From assembly GCA_002293845.1 (NCBI GenBank), contig DBEA01000004.1, forward strand, positions 14,097 to 30,864: 16,768 bases of DNA, given 5' to 3'. This stretch comes from Patescibacteria group bacterium UBA918. Lineage in GTDB: Bacteria > Patescibacteriota > Minisyncoccia > Phycocordibacterales > UBA918. Position numbers and translations under genes: made by a program. Below the pieces are notes generated by a model that was not told the DNA's origin, did no database searches, and was given only the letters and a program-made list of their open reading frames with translations. Shown one piece after another: positions 1-9,005 of the stretch (positions are counted from its first letter, which is position 1; every line of letters begins with the position of its first letter).

Positions 1-1343
<1,343 letters not shown>

Positions 1344-1346
1344 AAT

Positions 1347-1667
1347 CTAGTTATTAATGTTATTAGACAACCCTGCTAACAAGTCAAGGAAAAAGTTAAT
1401 AACTGACAAGAAACTGAAAGCTAATGCTACATATTCAAGCATAGTTATACTTGAAAAAGAACTTACACGCCACACGCGGGGCAAGACTATAAAAAGAAAT
1501 AAGGCAGATAATACAAAGTTAACTAAAACGACCAGGTCCCAGACACCAGGAAGGAGTAGAAGTCCAGTGATCTTCGAATTCTCACTTCCATACATATAAA
1601 TAACAACCAACATTAGGAGCGGAAGTACGAAGCTCGTTATTGTAGCTACAGCTAGTTTGTTATTCAT
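1347..1667 (-). CDS. small membrane protein inserted in the atp operon (orf106)
   Basis: This 106-residue protein has no family that I recognise. It has three likely membrane helices, at about residues 6-26, 37-61 and 76-99, joined by short polar loops, and ends in an Asn-rich tail (NNINN). It begins 10 nt after the atpG stop and is followed 3 nt later by orf114. The two therefore look like a tight pair lodged in the normally adjacent atpG-atpD junction. Like orf114 it is AT-rich compared with its neighbours and has no SD. Acquisition by transfer, or relaxed composition in a fast-evolving membrane protein, would both fit. I infer a connection with the ATP synthase membrane sector only from location. 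Confidence 0.85.
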   Translation of the reverse strand: MNNKLAVATITSFVLPLLMLVVIYMYGSENSKITGLLLLPGVWDLVVLVNFVLSALFLFIVLPRVWRVSSFSSITMLEYVALAFSFLSVINFFLDLLAGLSNNINN

Positions 1668-1677
1668 ATGTAAAAAA

Positions 1678-2583
1678 TTAATCTTTCATCGCTTCTGCTC
1701 CGGCGGTGATCTCGGAGACTTCCGCCGTGATCGCCGCCTGTCTGGCTTTGTTGTACTTGATCGTAAGCGATTTCACCAATTCCTTGGACTTGTCGGTGGC
1801 GTTTTTCATCGCCACCATCCGGGCCGAGTGTTCGGACGCCTTCCCTTCGAGAAGCGCGTGGTAGATCATGATCTGCACCAATCGAGGAATCAACGAGTCC
1901 AGCACCGATTCTGGAGACGGTTCGATGAGATAATCCGTCAGGGCCGGTCCAGCCTCCACCTCTTCGCTGAAGCGACCGGTCTTAGGTCGAATGCCGGAAA
2001 GAACCGCTGTCAGCTCGGCCGGGTCTATCGGCAAAACACGGCGGCGGCTCGGTAATTGCTCGAAGGTCGATAGAAAATTTTGATAAACGATCTCGACCGA
2101 ACGGTATTCGCGACCGGCGAATAATTCCAGGACCTGACGCGATATCAGGGAAACATCATCCACGGTCACGTCGTCGCTGATGTTGGTGTACGCGCCATGT
2201 GTCGCGATATCCATCCTAGACGCGTATTCGACCGCCTTGCGTCCGATCGGCACGATCTCGATCTCCTCGCCGGAAGCCATCGCTTGATCGACCAGCTTCA
2301 AAACGGCGCTATTGACGCTACCGGCCAAGCCCTTGTCGCTAGTGGCCACGATCAGAAGCCGTTTGCCGGTAACGCGCGGTTCGACGAAAGGGTGCGAAAG
2401 TCCGTCTTGCGAAGCGGCGATCCTTGAAAGTATGCGCAACGCCGCGCGCACGTAAGGACGGCCGGAAAAAGCCCGCTCCTGACTCTTGCGCATCTTGACC
2501 GCTGACACGGCCTCCATGGCCTTGGTCACCTGCCCGGTCTTCTTGGTGGCTACTATTTTGCTTTTGACCTGTTTTAACGCCAT
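1678..2583 (-). CDS. atpG: F1Fo ATP synthase subunit gamma
   Basis: Gamma forms the rotating central shaft that couples Fo rotation to catalysis in F1. The 301-residue length is normal to slightly long (about 285-300 is usual). The N-terminal helix begins MALKQVKSKIVATKKTGQVT, equivalent to the family's R-I-x-S-V-K-N-T-x-Q-I-T-K-A-M-E stretch, and continues KAMEAVSAVKMRKSQ. The C-terminus contains ARQAAITAEVSEITAGAEAM, matching the family's closing helix. An AGGA lies very close to the ATG, too close to be a good SD. It starts 9 nt after the atpA stop. After it, the usual next gene atpD is displaced by two small membrane-protein genes. Confidence 0.98.
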   Translation of the reverse strand: MALKQVKSKIVATKKTGQVTKAMEAVSAVKMRKSQERAFSGRPYVRAALRILSRIAASQDGLSHPFVEPRVTGKRLLIVATSDKGLAGSVNSAVLKLVDQAMASGEEIEIVPIGRKAVEYASRMDIATHGAYTNISDDVTVDDVSLISRQVLELFAGREYRSVEIVYQNFLSTFEQLPSRRRVLPIDPAELTAVLSGIRPKTGRFSEEVEAGPALTDYLIEPSPESVLDSLIPRLVQIMIYHALLEGKASEHSARMVAMKNATDKSKELVKSLTIKYNKARQAAITAEVSEITAGAEAMKD

Positions 2584-2592
2584 GATCCTATT

Positions 2593-4158
2593 TTATTGTC
2601 CGTAGAACTGCGAGTTAGCTTCTTTGAACCCTTTGATCAAAGCGTCGATTTTAGCGACGATCTCATCGGTCAGCTCTCGACCTTTCTCTAACTGATCGAA
2701 TACGGATTTGTCGGATCGCTCCACGAACGAGAGGAAGCCCGTCTCGATGTCGCGGACCTTTTCCGGCGTCGTTCCTTCAAAGATACCGTTGTTGGCGGCA
2801 TAAATGGCGATGGCTTGCTTGAAGAAAGGCACCGGTGCGTTCTGATCTTGTTTCAATAGCTCCACGTACTTGCGTCCGTTATCGATGCGAGCCTTAGTAT
2901 CGGCATCGAGATCCGAAGAAAACTGCATGAACGCCTCGAGCTCGCGGAATTGCGCCAACTCGAGTTTGATCTTGCCCGACACTTTCTTCATCGCCTTGGT
3001 CTGCGCCGAAGAACCCACGCGCGACACCGAGTTACCGACATTGATGGCCGGACGCACGCCTTTGTTAAAGAGATCGCCTTCGAGGAAGATCTGGCCGTCG
3101 GTGATCGAGATGACGTTGGTAGGAATGTAGGCCGAGATGTCGCCTTCCTGCGTCTCAATGATCGGTAAAGCCGTAAGTGAGCCCCCGCCTAATTCCTTCG
3201 ATAGCTTAGCGCTGCGTTCCAAGAGACGAGAATGGAGATAAAAGATGTCTCCCGGGTACGCTTCGCGTCCGGGCGGACGCCGCAAGAGAAGCGACAATTG
3301 TCGATAAGCGACGGCGTGTTTGGAGAGATCGTCAAAGACCACCAACACGTCGCGCCCCTTCTGCATGAAGTATTCGCCGATGGCGGCGCCGGCGAACGGA
3401 GCGATGAAAAGCAGCGGCGAAGCCTCCGAAGCCGAAGTGGCCACGATAGTGGTGTACTTCATGGCCCCGGCAGCTTCGAGCTTGGCCATCAGGCTCGCCG
3501 TCTTCGATCGCTTTTGACCGATGGCGACATAGATGCAGATCGGCCGTTTATCTTCCGGCTCGTACTTCTGATTGATGATGGTATCGATGGCGATGGTGGT
3601 CTTGCCGGTACCACGATCGCCAATGATGAGTTCGCGCTGACCGCGGCCGATCGGAATCATGGAATCGATGGCTTTGATGCCGGTATGGATAGGTTCGTTC
3701 ACGCTGGAACGGTCCATCACGCCGTAAGCGACGCGTTCGATCGGCATTTCCGCGTCGGTCTTGACGGCACCAAGACCATCGATCGGCTCGCCGAGCGGAT
3801 TGACCACGCGGCCGACTATCGCTTCACCGACCGGGATAGAGAGCAGGCGTCCGGTACTCTTGACCCTCATACCCTCCCTGATCGCCGCGGCGTTACCGAG
3901 CACCACCACTTTGACGGAATCCTCCTCTAAGTTGAGCACCAAGCCGAAAAGTTCGCCGCTTTCATCGAGCGCGTCTTTAAGACTCTTGCCGTCGGCGGTC
4001 TCGAAGCTGACCATCTCCATCATCTTCGCTCCCTTAAGACCGTCGATCTCGGCGATACCGTCGCCGACCGCGGTGACGATGCCGATCTCCTCCTTCATCG
4101 CCTCGCTCTCGAGCGAGGCGATCTCCTTCTTAAGCTTCTCTACGATAGTGGTGCTCAT
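2593..4158 (-). CDS. atpA: F1Fo ATP synthase subunit alpha
   Basis: The alpha subunit is the non-catalytic nucleotide-binding partner of beta in the F1 hexamer. At 521 residues it is slightly longer than the typical 500-515; the extra length sits in the N-terminal beta barrel (about residues 54-68). The P-loop at 180-187 is GDRGTGKT, where the family is nearly always GDRQTGKT. Walker B is VLVVFDD near 271-277. The arginine finger is in SVSRVG, R380. PGREAYPGDIFYLHSRLLER (298-317) and NVISITDGQIFLEGDLFN (348-365) are highly conserved. No SD is seen. The gene follows atpH by 12 nt. A 26-nt perfect palindrome lies in the first 60 nt of coding sequence. Confidence 0.98.
   Translation of the reverse strand: MSTTIVEKLKKEIASLESEAMKEEIGIVTAVGDGIAEIDGLKGAKMMEMVSFETADGKSLKDALDESGELFGLVLNLEEDSVKVVVLGNAAAIREGMRVKSTGRLLSIPVGEAIVGRVVNPLGEPIDGLGAVKTDAEMPIERVAYGVMDRSSVNEPIHTGIKAIDSMIPIGRGQRELIIGDRGTGKTTIAIDTIINQKYEPEDKRPICIYVAIGQKRSKTASLMAKLEAAGAMKYTTIVATSASEASPLLFIAPFAGAAIGEYFMQKGRDVLVVFDDLSKHAVAYRQLSLLLRRPPGREAYPGDIFYLHSRLLERSAKLSKELGGGSLTALPIIETQEGDISAYIPTNVISITDGQIFLEGDLFNKGVRPAINVGNSVSRVGSSAQTKAMKKVSGKIKLELAQFRELEAFMQFSSDLDADTKARIDNGRKYVELLKQDQNAPVPFFKQAIAIYAANNGIFEGTTPEKVRDIETGFLSFVERSDKSVFDQLEKGRELTDEIVAKIDALIKGFKEANSQFYGQ
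4097..4122. repeat. 26-nt perfect palindrome in the 5' coding region of atpA
   Basis: Two 12-nt arms separated by 2 nt (core CTCGAG) read identically on both strands. They encode residues roughly I13-M21 of AtpA. The alpha subunit's N-terminus is about the normal length, so this is not obviously an insertion. In the mRNA it would form a stable hairpin starting about 35 nt after the start codon. Confidence 0.8.
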
Positions 4159-4170
4159 ATTGATAATAAA

Positions 4171-4539
4171 TTAATTGCTCTTGATCGCGACGCGATACCA
4201 ATTTAATAATTTCGTCTTGTAACTATTGTCGATCATCGTGTTGTCTTTCTCGAAACGATAGCCACCGACCAGGTGCGGATCGACGATCACTTCGGCTTCC
4301 TTGTGTCCGGCCGCATATCTCTTCACGTCCTTCTCGCGAGCGACAGTGAGTCGAGGCGTTTTGGCGACACTGGTCCGATCGAGCTCCCTCAAGGTGGATT
4401 TAAGGACACTAAGCAAGAGCCCAGAATGACCGCGCTTTTCCATCACCGCTTTGACGCGTTTGATGGTCTTGCCGACATCCTCTCCCGATTCCAAGAGTGA
4501 AAGAAACGCCTTTTGATAATCTTGCTTGAGGGGACTCAT
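4171..4539 (-). CDS. atpH: F1Fo ATP synthase subunit delta (short form)
   Basis: Delta links the top of F1 to the peripheral stalk formed by subunit b. The call rests on position between atpF and atpA and on the C-terminal half: EVIVDPHLVGGYRFEKDNTM followed by IDNSYKTKLLNW matches the delta signature of a D-P-x-L-x-G-G strand and an I-D-x-S-x-K-x-x-L helix. At 122 residues it is well short of the usual 170-185, so the N-terminal helical domain that contacts alpha is reduced. Nothing suggests a frameshift, because the ORF begins only 4 nt after the atpF stop. No SD is visible. Confidence 0.93.
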   Translation of the reverse strand: MSPLKQDYQKAFLSLLESGEDVGKTIKRVKAVMEKRGHSGLLLSVLKSTLRELDRTSVAKTPRLTVAREKDVKRYAAGHKEAEVIVDPHLVGGYRFEKDNTMIDNSYKTKLLNWYRVAIKSN

Positions 4540-4543
4540 ATTT

Positions 4544-4990
4544 TTACGATTTTTCCACCACCAATTTCTCGACGGCCAAGACAGCCAACTTGGCGACTTC
4601 GGCCTCGCTTTTTTTCTTAGCTTCGACAGCTAACGCCTCGGCTTTGTCGGCCGCGATCCTTAGCTTATCAGCGGCCTCTACTTCGGCCTGCCTTACCAAA
4701 TCGGCCGCTTTCTCCTTGGCATGTTCCTCGGCTCGTTTGGAAACAGCCTCGGCTTCGAGGTGCGCCTCGCCGACTATGGCCTTTCGGTCGGCTTCGGCTC
4801 TTTCCCTGGCCTCGCCGGCCGCCTTAGCATCTTCGACACCCTCCCTGATCTTCTCTTCGCGCTCGCGAAGTATCTTCAGTACCGGCTTGTATAGCAGATA
4901 CGACAACGCTCCAGCTAACACGACGAAGTTGATCACCTGAATGGTGATCAGGCGAAGATCGATGCCAAAGGCGTGAATTAAGGATTCCAT
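4544..4990 (-). CDS. atpF: F1Fo ATP synthase subunit b
   Basis: Subunit b forms the peripheral stalk that holds the F1 head against the membrane sector. The 148-residue protein has the expected layout: a short N-terminus, one membrane helix (about residues 14-35, ITIQVINFVVLAGALSYLLY), then the conserved K-P-V-L-K-I-L-R-E-R-E-E-K-I segment and a long Ala/Glu/Lys-rich helix to the C-terminus predicted as coiled coil. Length is near the usual 156. There is no SD; the 164-nt gap upstream is filled with a heptamer array and a large inverted repeat. Start chosen at the ATG giving MESLIHAFGIDL. Confidence 0.96.
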   Translation of the reverse strand: MESLIHAFGIDLRLITIQVINFVVLAGALSYLLYKPVLKILREREEKIREGVEDAKAAGEARERAEADRKAIVGEAHLEAEAVSKRAEEHAKEKAADLVRQAEVEAADKLRIAADKAEALAVEAKKKSEAEVAKLAVLAVEKLVVEKS

Positions 4991-4997
4991 AAGTTAA

Positions 4998-5025
4998 GTT
5001 ATAGGGATCAGGGATTAGGTTTTAG
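4998..5025. repeat. degenerate heptamer tandem repeat (4 units) upstream of atpF
   Basis: On the plus strand four consecutive 7-nt units read GTTATAG, GGATCAG, GGATTAG, GTTTTAG. They sit immediately before the atpF start on the transcribed strand. The function is unknown. A second, larger pair of heptamer arrays lies on the other side of atpE. Confidence 0.6.
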
Positions 5026-5040
5026 TGCCGACAAACTTTA

Positions 5041-5148
5041 AAAATTGGATGCATATGCGCGGGTCGGAGAAAATTTTTCGAGAGAGGCGTAGATGGACCT
5101 ACGACGGCCGAGAAAAATTTTTGAAACCCGTGCAGAGGCGCCAATTTT
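5041..5148. repeat. 108-nt nested imperfect inverted repeat between atpE and atpF
   Basis: Four nested pairings share roughly one centre: AAAATTGG 5041-5048 with CCAATTTT 5141-5148; GCGCGGGT 5057-5064 with ACCCGTGC 5126-5133 (one G-U pair); an A4T5-type tract near 5070-5079 with 5113-5122; and CGTAG 5088-5092 with CTACG 5099-5103. The RNA would form one long interrupted hairpin filling most of the 164-nt gap. It is not followed by a clean U-tract, so it is not an obvious terminator. It could be an mRNA-stability or expression-balancing element, or a relic repeat. Confidence 0.7.
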
Positions 5149-5154
5149 GAGAGT

Positions 5155-5484
<330 letters not shown>

Positions 5485-5492
5485 GGTAATTC

Positions 5493-5540
5493 TCTGCTCG
5501 CGAGCAGACGGGAACCAAACATCCATGTTTGACTCCCGTC
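5493..5540. repeat. adjacent palindrome and hairpin after atpB
   Basis: TCTGCTCGCGAGCAGA (5493-5508) is a 16-nt perfect palindrome. It overlaps a larger stem whose arms GACGGGA (5507-5513) and TCCCGTC (5534-5540) pair, with inner AAACA/TGTTT arms and a small mismatch between. No U-tract follows on the transcribed strand, so a processing or stability hairpin between atpB and atpE is more likely than a terminator. Confidence 0.6.
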
Positions 5541-5562
5541 CGCCGACGAGGGCTCCAATCGG

Positions 5563-6348
5563 TCAATGCGGTTCCTCGATCGCCAATTTAATGAAGAACA
5601 AAGTCAAAATGGCGAAAATGAAAGCCTGAATGAAACCGACGAAAAGTTCATAAGCGATGAGCGGCACAGGCAAGAGATATGGCGTCGCTAGAAACATGAC
5701 GACCATCAAGAGCGTCTTGCCGGCGAAGATGTTACCGAACAGACGGAACGAGAACGATATCAATCGGGCCATTTCAGACAACAACTCGATGATACCGATC
5801 ACGAACTGCAGCGGCGAGCGGAAATTCACGAATTTGCCGACATACTTGAAAAAGCCGAGCAAGGTAACGCCGGCGAATTCGATGGCAAAAAAAGCTACGA
5901 GAGCGAAGGCGATGGTGATGTTGAGATCCGTTGCCGGCGGGTGGAAAAAAGGCACCAGTTTGGCGACCGCCTCTTCGTGACCATGAACCTCCTTGTAGAT
6001 GCCGATCGAATCGACTCCAGGCAAGAGACCGATCCAATTCATGGTCAAGATGAAGATGAAGATCGTCATGACGAGCGGGAAAAATCGTCGAGCCAGGTCG
6101 CGGCTTTCGAGCACGTCCGACATGTACTCATATACTCCGCCGACGATAAGCTCGAACATGCCCTGGACGCGACTCGGTAGCAATGAAAGCCTTCTGGTCA
6201 CCAGGAAAGCGGTTAGTATCAGCACCGCCATAGCGAGCCAAACCGTCATGAGCGTATTGGTGACCGGCACGCCAAATAGGGTGGTCACCTCCTCGGGAGC
6301 GAGGTGAATCGATAGTCCTTCGGCGGCATGAGCGACGTTGACCAACAT
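5563..6348 (-). CDS. atpB: F1Fo ATP synthase subunit a
   Basis: Subunit a provides the two half-channels through which ions reach the c ring. The 261-residue length is typical. Membrane segments lie at about 32-51, 92-109, 143-166, 180-222 and 228-255. The essential arginine is R202 in SFRLFGNIFAGKTLL, the family's R-L-F-G-N-x-x-A-G motif. The N-terminal stretch before residue 30 is extracytoplasmic in the family. It is the first gene of the atp operon; there is no atpI before it. There is no SD; an extended -10 sits 12 nt before the ATG, so the 5' leader should be very short. Confidence 0.98.
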   Translation of the reverse strand: MLVNVAHAAEGLSIHLAPEEVTTLFGVPVTNTLMTVWLAMAVLILTAFLVTRRLSLLPSRVQGMFELIVGGVYEYMSDVLESRDLARRFFPLVMTIFIFILTMNWIGLLPGVDSIGIYKEVHGHEEAVAKLVPFFHPPATDLNITIAFALVAFFAIEFAGVTLLGFFKYVGKFVNFRSPLQFVIGIIELLSEMARLISFSFRLFGNIFAGKTLLMVVMFLATPYLLPVPLIAYELFVGFIQAFIFAILTLFFIKLAIEEPH

Positions 6349-6360
6349 AAAATCGCCGGT

Positions 6361-6369
6361 ATTTTAACA
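6361..6369 (-). promoter_or_regulatory. candidate extended -10 promoter of the atp operon
   Basis: On the minus strand TGTTAAAAT combines a TGN extension with a near-consensus -10 (TAAAAT). A -35 at the right distance is weak (TTTATT). The expected transcript start is only about 6 nt before the atpB ATG, which fits the missing SD. Confidence 0.5.
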
Positions 6370-6403
6370 CAAAATAGCCACGGAATAAAGGGATAAATCC
6401 ATA

Positions 6404-6441
6404 GGAAATGCCGCCGGCCCCAAGGTGCCGGCGGCATTTCC
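6404..6441 (-). terminator. large hairpin between orf229 and atpB, probable terminator
   Basis: A perfect 15-bp stem (6404-6418 with 6427-6441) encloses an 8-nt loop. It sits 20 nt after the orf229 stop and ahead of the atp promoter. There is no clean U-run after it on the minus strand, so termination is inferred from stem strength and position. It may also protect a 3' end. Confidence 0.55.
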
Positions 6442-6460
6442 CGGAACAGTGATCACCTAA

Positions 6461-7150
6461 CTATACAGAAGGCGCCGCGGTCGCAGAGCTTCCACCTTTT
6501 AGGTCTTGATAGATCAAGTACATATAGATGACAGCGAAAGGTGCGAGCAACATGGTGATCGCCGTGACCAAGGAGGTACCCAGCGTACCGAAAGGCACCA
6601 AGATGGACAATCCGGAAATGACGATACTTAAGACTATCATCACCAATGCCAGTAACATGATTCGTCCAAAGACCGCCCACCAGCGACCGCGAACGTATTC
6701 GCGACTTTTCTTCAACGATTCGACGATCCCGGCACGTTCCAGTACCAAGACGAAAGTGCTAAAAGCGAACCAAACGGATAGGATGACCCCAGGCACGATC
6801 AACAGCAAGAATCCTATGAATAGCAGGACCGACATCACGATCGACATGCCTATATAGCGCAAGAAGAAAGGTGCCGCCTGCTGATAGGCTTCTACGACCT
6901 TTAATCCATTATTTTGAATTGCCAAAATTATCGCTATGCCCATGAACACGTTCATTATGGCCGACACCAAAGTCAAAATTATATAAGTCGGGGAATAACC
7001 GATACCTATCGACTGCTCGGCAGGGGTAGGCCCAAAGAGTCCGGCCAAGAAGGAAAGAATGACCGGCACCAACATAATGCCGAGAAAAAGGAAGATGTTT
7101 CGGGACATGATATCGAAAGCCTCCTTGAACAACTGAACGGGTTTTCGCAT
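6461..7150 (-). CDS. multispanning membrane protein of unknown function
   Basis: This 229-residue integral membrane protein has about six hydrophobic helices (roughly 18-40, 54-79, 98-118, 120-140, 160-187 and 190-215). The segment LLLIVPGVILSVWFAFSTFV followed by ESLKKSREYVRGRWWAVFGR resembles a widespread family of membrane proteins, including the membrane domain found beside glycerophosphodiester phosphodiesterases, with its VPG and K-x-S-x-x-x-x-x-G-R-W-W motifs. No catalytic domain is present, so no reaction can be given. It lies between tRNA-Ala and the atp operon and is separated from the latter by a strong hairpin. No SD is seen; the leader is AT-rich. Confidence 0.88.
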   Translation of the reverse strand: MRKPVQLFKEAFDIMSRNIFLFLGIMLVPVILSFLAGLFGPTPAEQSIGIGYSPTYIILTLVSAIMNVFMGIAIILAIQNNGLKVVEAYQQAAPFFLRYIGMSIVMSVLLFIGFLLLIVPGVILSVWFAFSTFVLVLERAGIVESLKKSREYVRGRWWAVFGRIMLLALVMIVLSIVISGLSILVPFGTLGTSLVTAITMLLAPFAVIYMYLIYQDLKGGSSATAAPSV

Positions 7151-7294
7151 AGCGAGATTATTATTTTAATATACCTCTATTCTATCACCGACTATAAAAA
7201 ACAAGGAGGGTTTTCAACAACGATCTGATGCGGAAAATGACAGGTCAAAGCCTCTCGCGGTCGCTAGCGCGACAACGCTCCGGCTTCCACCTAT

Positions 7295-7326
7295 CGAAAA
7301 GACAGTGCGCAGGCACTGTCTTTTCG
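7295..7326 (-). terminator. bidirectional intrinsic terminator after tRNA-Ala
   Basis: A perfect 14-bp stem (7295-7308 with 7313-7326) with a 4-nt loop ends in CTTTTCG on both strands. It begins 6 nt after the tRNA 3' end, so it most likely ends that transcript. Confidence 0.8.
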
Positions 7327-7332
7327 TATCGG

Positions 7333-7405
7333 TGGACCCTAGCGGATTCGAACCGCTCGCCTCCTGATTGCAAAACAGGCGCTCTACCAAATGAGCTAAG
7401 GGCCC
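7333..7405 (-). tRNA. tRNA-Ala (anticodon UGC)
   Basis: The 73-nt minus-strand sequence folds into a full cloverleaf: acceptor GGGCCCT/AGGGTCC, D stem GCTC/GAGC, anticodon stem CCTGT/TCAGG (last pair weak) with loop TTTGCAA (anticodon TGC), a 5-nt variable loop, and T stem AGCGG/CCGCT with loop TTCGAAT. The third acceptor pair is G3-U70, the main identity element for alanine. The discriminator base is A. The next bases are CCG rather than CCA, so the CCA end is not encoded and must be added enzymatically. Confidence 0.97.
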
Positions 7406-7420
7406 TTAATGAGCTCGGCT

Positions 7421-7449
7421 ATGATACTGATTTAATGCCTTGAGGTCAA
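7421..7449 (-). promoter_or_regulatory. promoter of tRNA-Ala
   Basis: On the minus strand TTGACC (7449-7444) is followed after exactly 17 nt by TATCAT (7426-7421). The -10 lies 15 nt before the tRNA 5' end. It starts directly after the stop codon of the preceding gene. Confidence 0.75.
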
Positions 7450-7450
7450 C

Positions 7451-7972
7451 CTAATCGATGACCCAACGACTGTTTTGCCCTGCCGCTCTTTCCCCAGCCC
7501 GCAATGTAGAATCTACAGACCATGACCACTCCGCCGCCTTGGCATTGGGAGTTTCAAGTTGTCCGTCCGCATCCTTGAGCATATAAGTAGCGTCCTCGGC
7601 CGCAGAATATACAAAATGCCTGCACGTATCGGCGCCATCCTCCATCTCGGCACAGTAGTGTACGTATCGCTCGTCAGGAGAGATCGTGGCCGATACGATC
7701 GCTGTATAGAAACCGACATCGGCTTTGGATTCACTCGTGAAAGCGCTGATGATGCGTTCTTGGCCGTTCAATTTCACAAACAGGCCATCCCCGGTCTGCA
7801 TCAACTCGAGTTTCGACGCCGGCCGATCTTGGGTCATACCGAGATCGGACTCAAAAGCCGGATCGATCATTTGATTTTTCGTGTCGTTAGCCAAGACGAA
7901 CATGATAAAAGCGGTGGTAAAACCGATGACGTACGACAGCACGACCAAAAGGGCGGACTCGTGATTTTTCAT
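7451..7972 (-). CDS. membrane-anchored extracytoplasmic protein, unknown
   Basis: This is an unrecognised 173-residue protein. A single hydrophobic helix at about residues 6-28 with no signal-peptidase site points to an N-terminal anchor with the rest outside the membrane. The segment around 97-155, ATISPDERYVHYC ... AAEWSWSVDSTL, resembles one blade of a beta-propeller of the TolB/PD40 type (S-P-D-x-R-Y-V, then W-S-x-D). A single blade would not make a propeller. Two cysteines (C107, C117) could form a disulfide. A weak AAGG lies 3 nt before the ATG. It follows ddl by 64 nt; no shared function is implied. Confidence 0.82.
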   Translation of the reverse strand: MKNHESALLVVLSYVIGFTTAFIMFVLANDTKNQMIDPAFESDLGMTQDRPASKLELMQTGDGLFVKLNGQERIISAFTSESKADVGFYTAIVSATISPDERYVHYCAEMEDGADTCRHFVYSAAEDATYMLKDADGQLETPNAKAAEWSWSVDSTLRAGERAAGQNSRWVID

Positions 7973-8036
7973 TAACCTTAATTATGCGCTATGCTCGATC
8001 TAAATCCAGTCGGAAGTGTGAATATTCGCAAAAACG

Positions 8037-8999
8037 TCAGCGTGCTAAACCGACCAAGTGACGGACGAAATCGTCGTAATCGTGTCCTACGGCCTCCAAA
8101 GCCTTTGGCATAAGCGTGTTACGCGCCAGAGCAGGGAGCGTGTTCGTCTCCAAAAAATAGATGCCTTTGTCGTTGACGATGAAGTCACTTCGAGAATAAT
8201 GCGAAAGACCGAGAGCTGTATGCGCTCTCAAAGCCGCCTCTTCCAGGTCCTGTTTTTCCTTACGCGAAAATCGCCCGGGACATATCTCGTCGGTTTCGCC
8301 GTTGTACTTGACCTCATAATCGAAAAGGTCACGTGAAGGAGGCGGGATTATCTCTATCGTGGGAAGAGAATAAAGGTCTTGACCGCGCAATCCTTCGACG
8401 ACCCCTACCGTGGCCTCACGACCCGGTATGTATTTCTCCACTAACACCTCGTCTCTCTCCTTTAGAGACTCGGTCAACATGCGCACCAATTCGTGCATGC
8501 CATTGGCCTTTCGCACGCCGATAGACGAACCTCCGTTCACCGGCTTGATGATGTATGTTGGTCCGAAAAGCGACTCTAGAGTCGTCGCCACCCGACGAAC
8601 GTCAGTACCGAGACGAGAAACGCGCAAATGGGGCGGCGATTTTATACCCAATGATCGCAATACGTCCTTGGCGAGTATTTTATTGATCGCTAGCGCCGAC
8701 GGATAGGCGCGACTGCCGGTATAAGGGATACCGAAGCGGTCTAATTCTCGCTGAATCGTGCCGTCCTCGCCATAAGCTCCGTGGAGAGCGTTGAAGACCG
8801 CGTCGACGAAGACCAGGGCGTCTTTGGGAGCGCGCTCGAAGCCGTGCACCATCCATTTGCCTTTTTTACTAATGACAACGTCGACGACGTCCATTTTTTG
8901 CCGCCTCAAAGCGGCGATAACCTCAGCACCGGTCATCATGGAAACCTCGTATTCATCACTAGGACCGCCGCGCAAGACCGCGACGCGCAGGTGTTTCAT
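8037..8999 (-). CDS. ddl: D-alanine--D-alanine ligase
   Basis: This cytoplasmic ATP-grasp enzyme joins two D-alanines for peptidoglycan precursors. Its 320 residues match the family length. Seen in order: GGPSDEYEVS (11-20) with the substrate glutamate, HGAYGEDG (73-80), KPVNGGSSIGV (152-162), EKYIPGREATVGV (188-200), and FDYEVKY (226-232), where the tyrosine is the residue typical of D-Ala-D-Ala rather than D-lactate ligases. The catalytic R270 and Mg ligands E284 and N286 follow. The usual N-T-x-P-G-M-T is NTLPALA here, with G replaced by A290. An extended -10 sits just 6 nt before the ATG, so a leaderless message is likely. It starts 17 nt after the uvrC stop. Confidence 0.95.
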   Translation of the reverse strand: MKHLRVAVLRGGPSDEYEVSMMTGAEVIAALRRQKMDVVDVVISKKGKWMVHGFERAPKDALVFVDAVFNALHGAYGEDGTIQRELDRFGIPYTGSRAYPSALAINKILAKDVLRSLGIKSPPHLRVSRLGTDVRRVATTLESLFGPTYIIKPVNGGSSIGVRKANGMHELVRMLTESLKERDEVLVEKYIPGREATVGVVEGLRGQDLYSLPTIEIIPPPSRDLFDYEVKYNGETDEICPGRFSRKEKQDLEEAALRAHTALGLSHYSRSDFIVNDKGIYFLETNTLPALARNTLMPKALEAVGHDYDDFVRHLVGLAR

Positions 9000-9005
9000 C
9001 TTTAA

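Noticed and set aside
3232..3930. 232-codon plus-strand frame
   Set aside because: It mirrors conserved atpA coding sequence; its Asp/Arg/His-rich composition is typical of an antisense shadow.
7228..7443. 71-codon plus-strand frame across the tRNA
   Set aside because: It runs through tRNA-Ala and its terminator on the opposite strand.
8575..8588. 14-nt palindrome CGACTCTAGAGTCG in ddl
   Set aside because: Short, within well-conserved coding sequence, with no insertion; likely chance.
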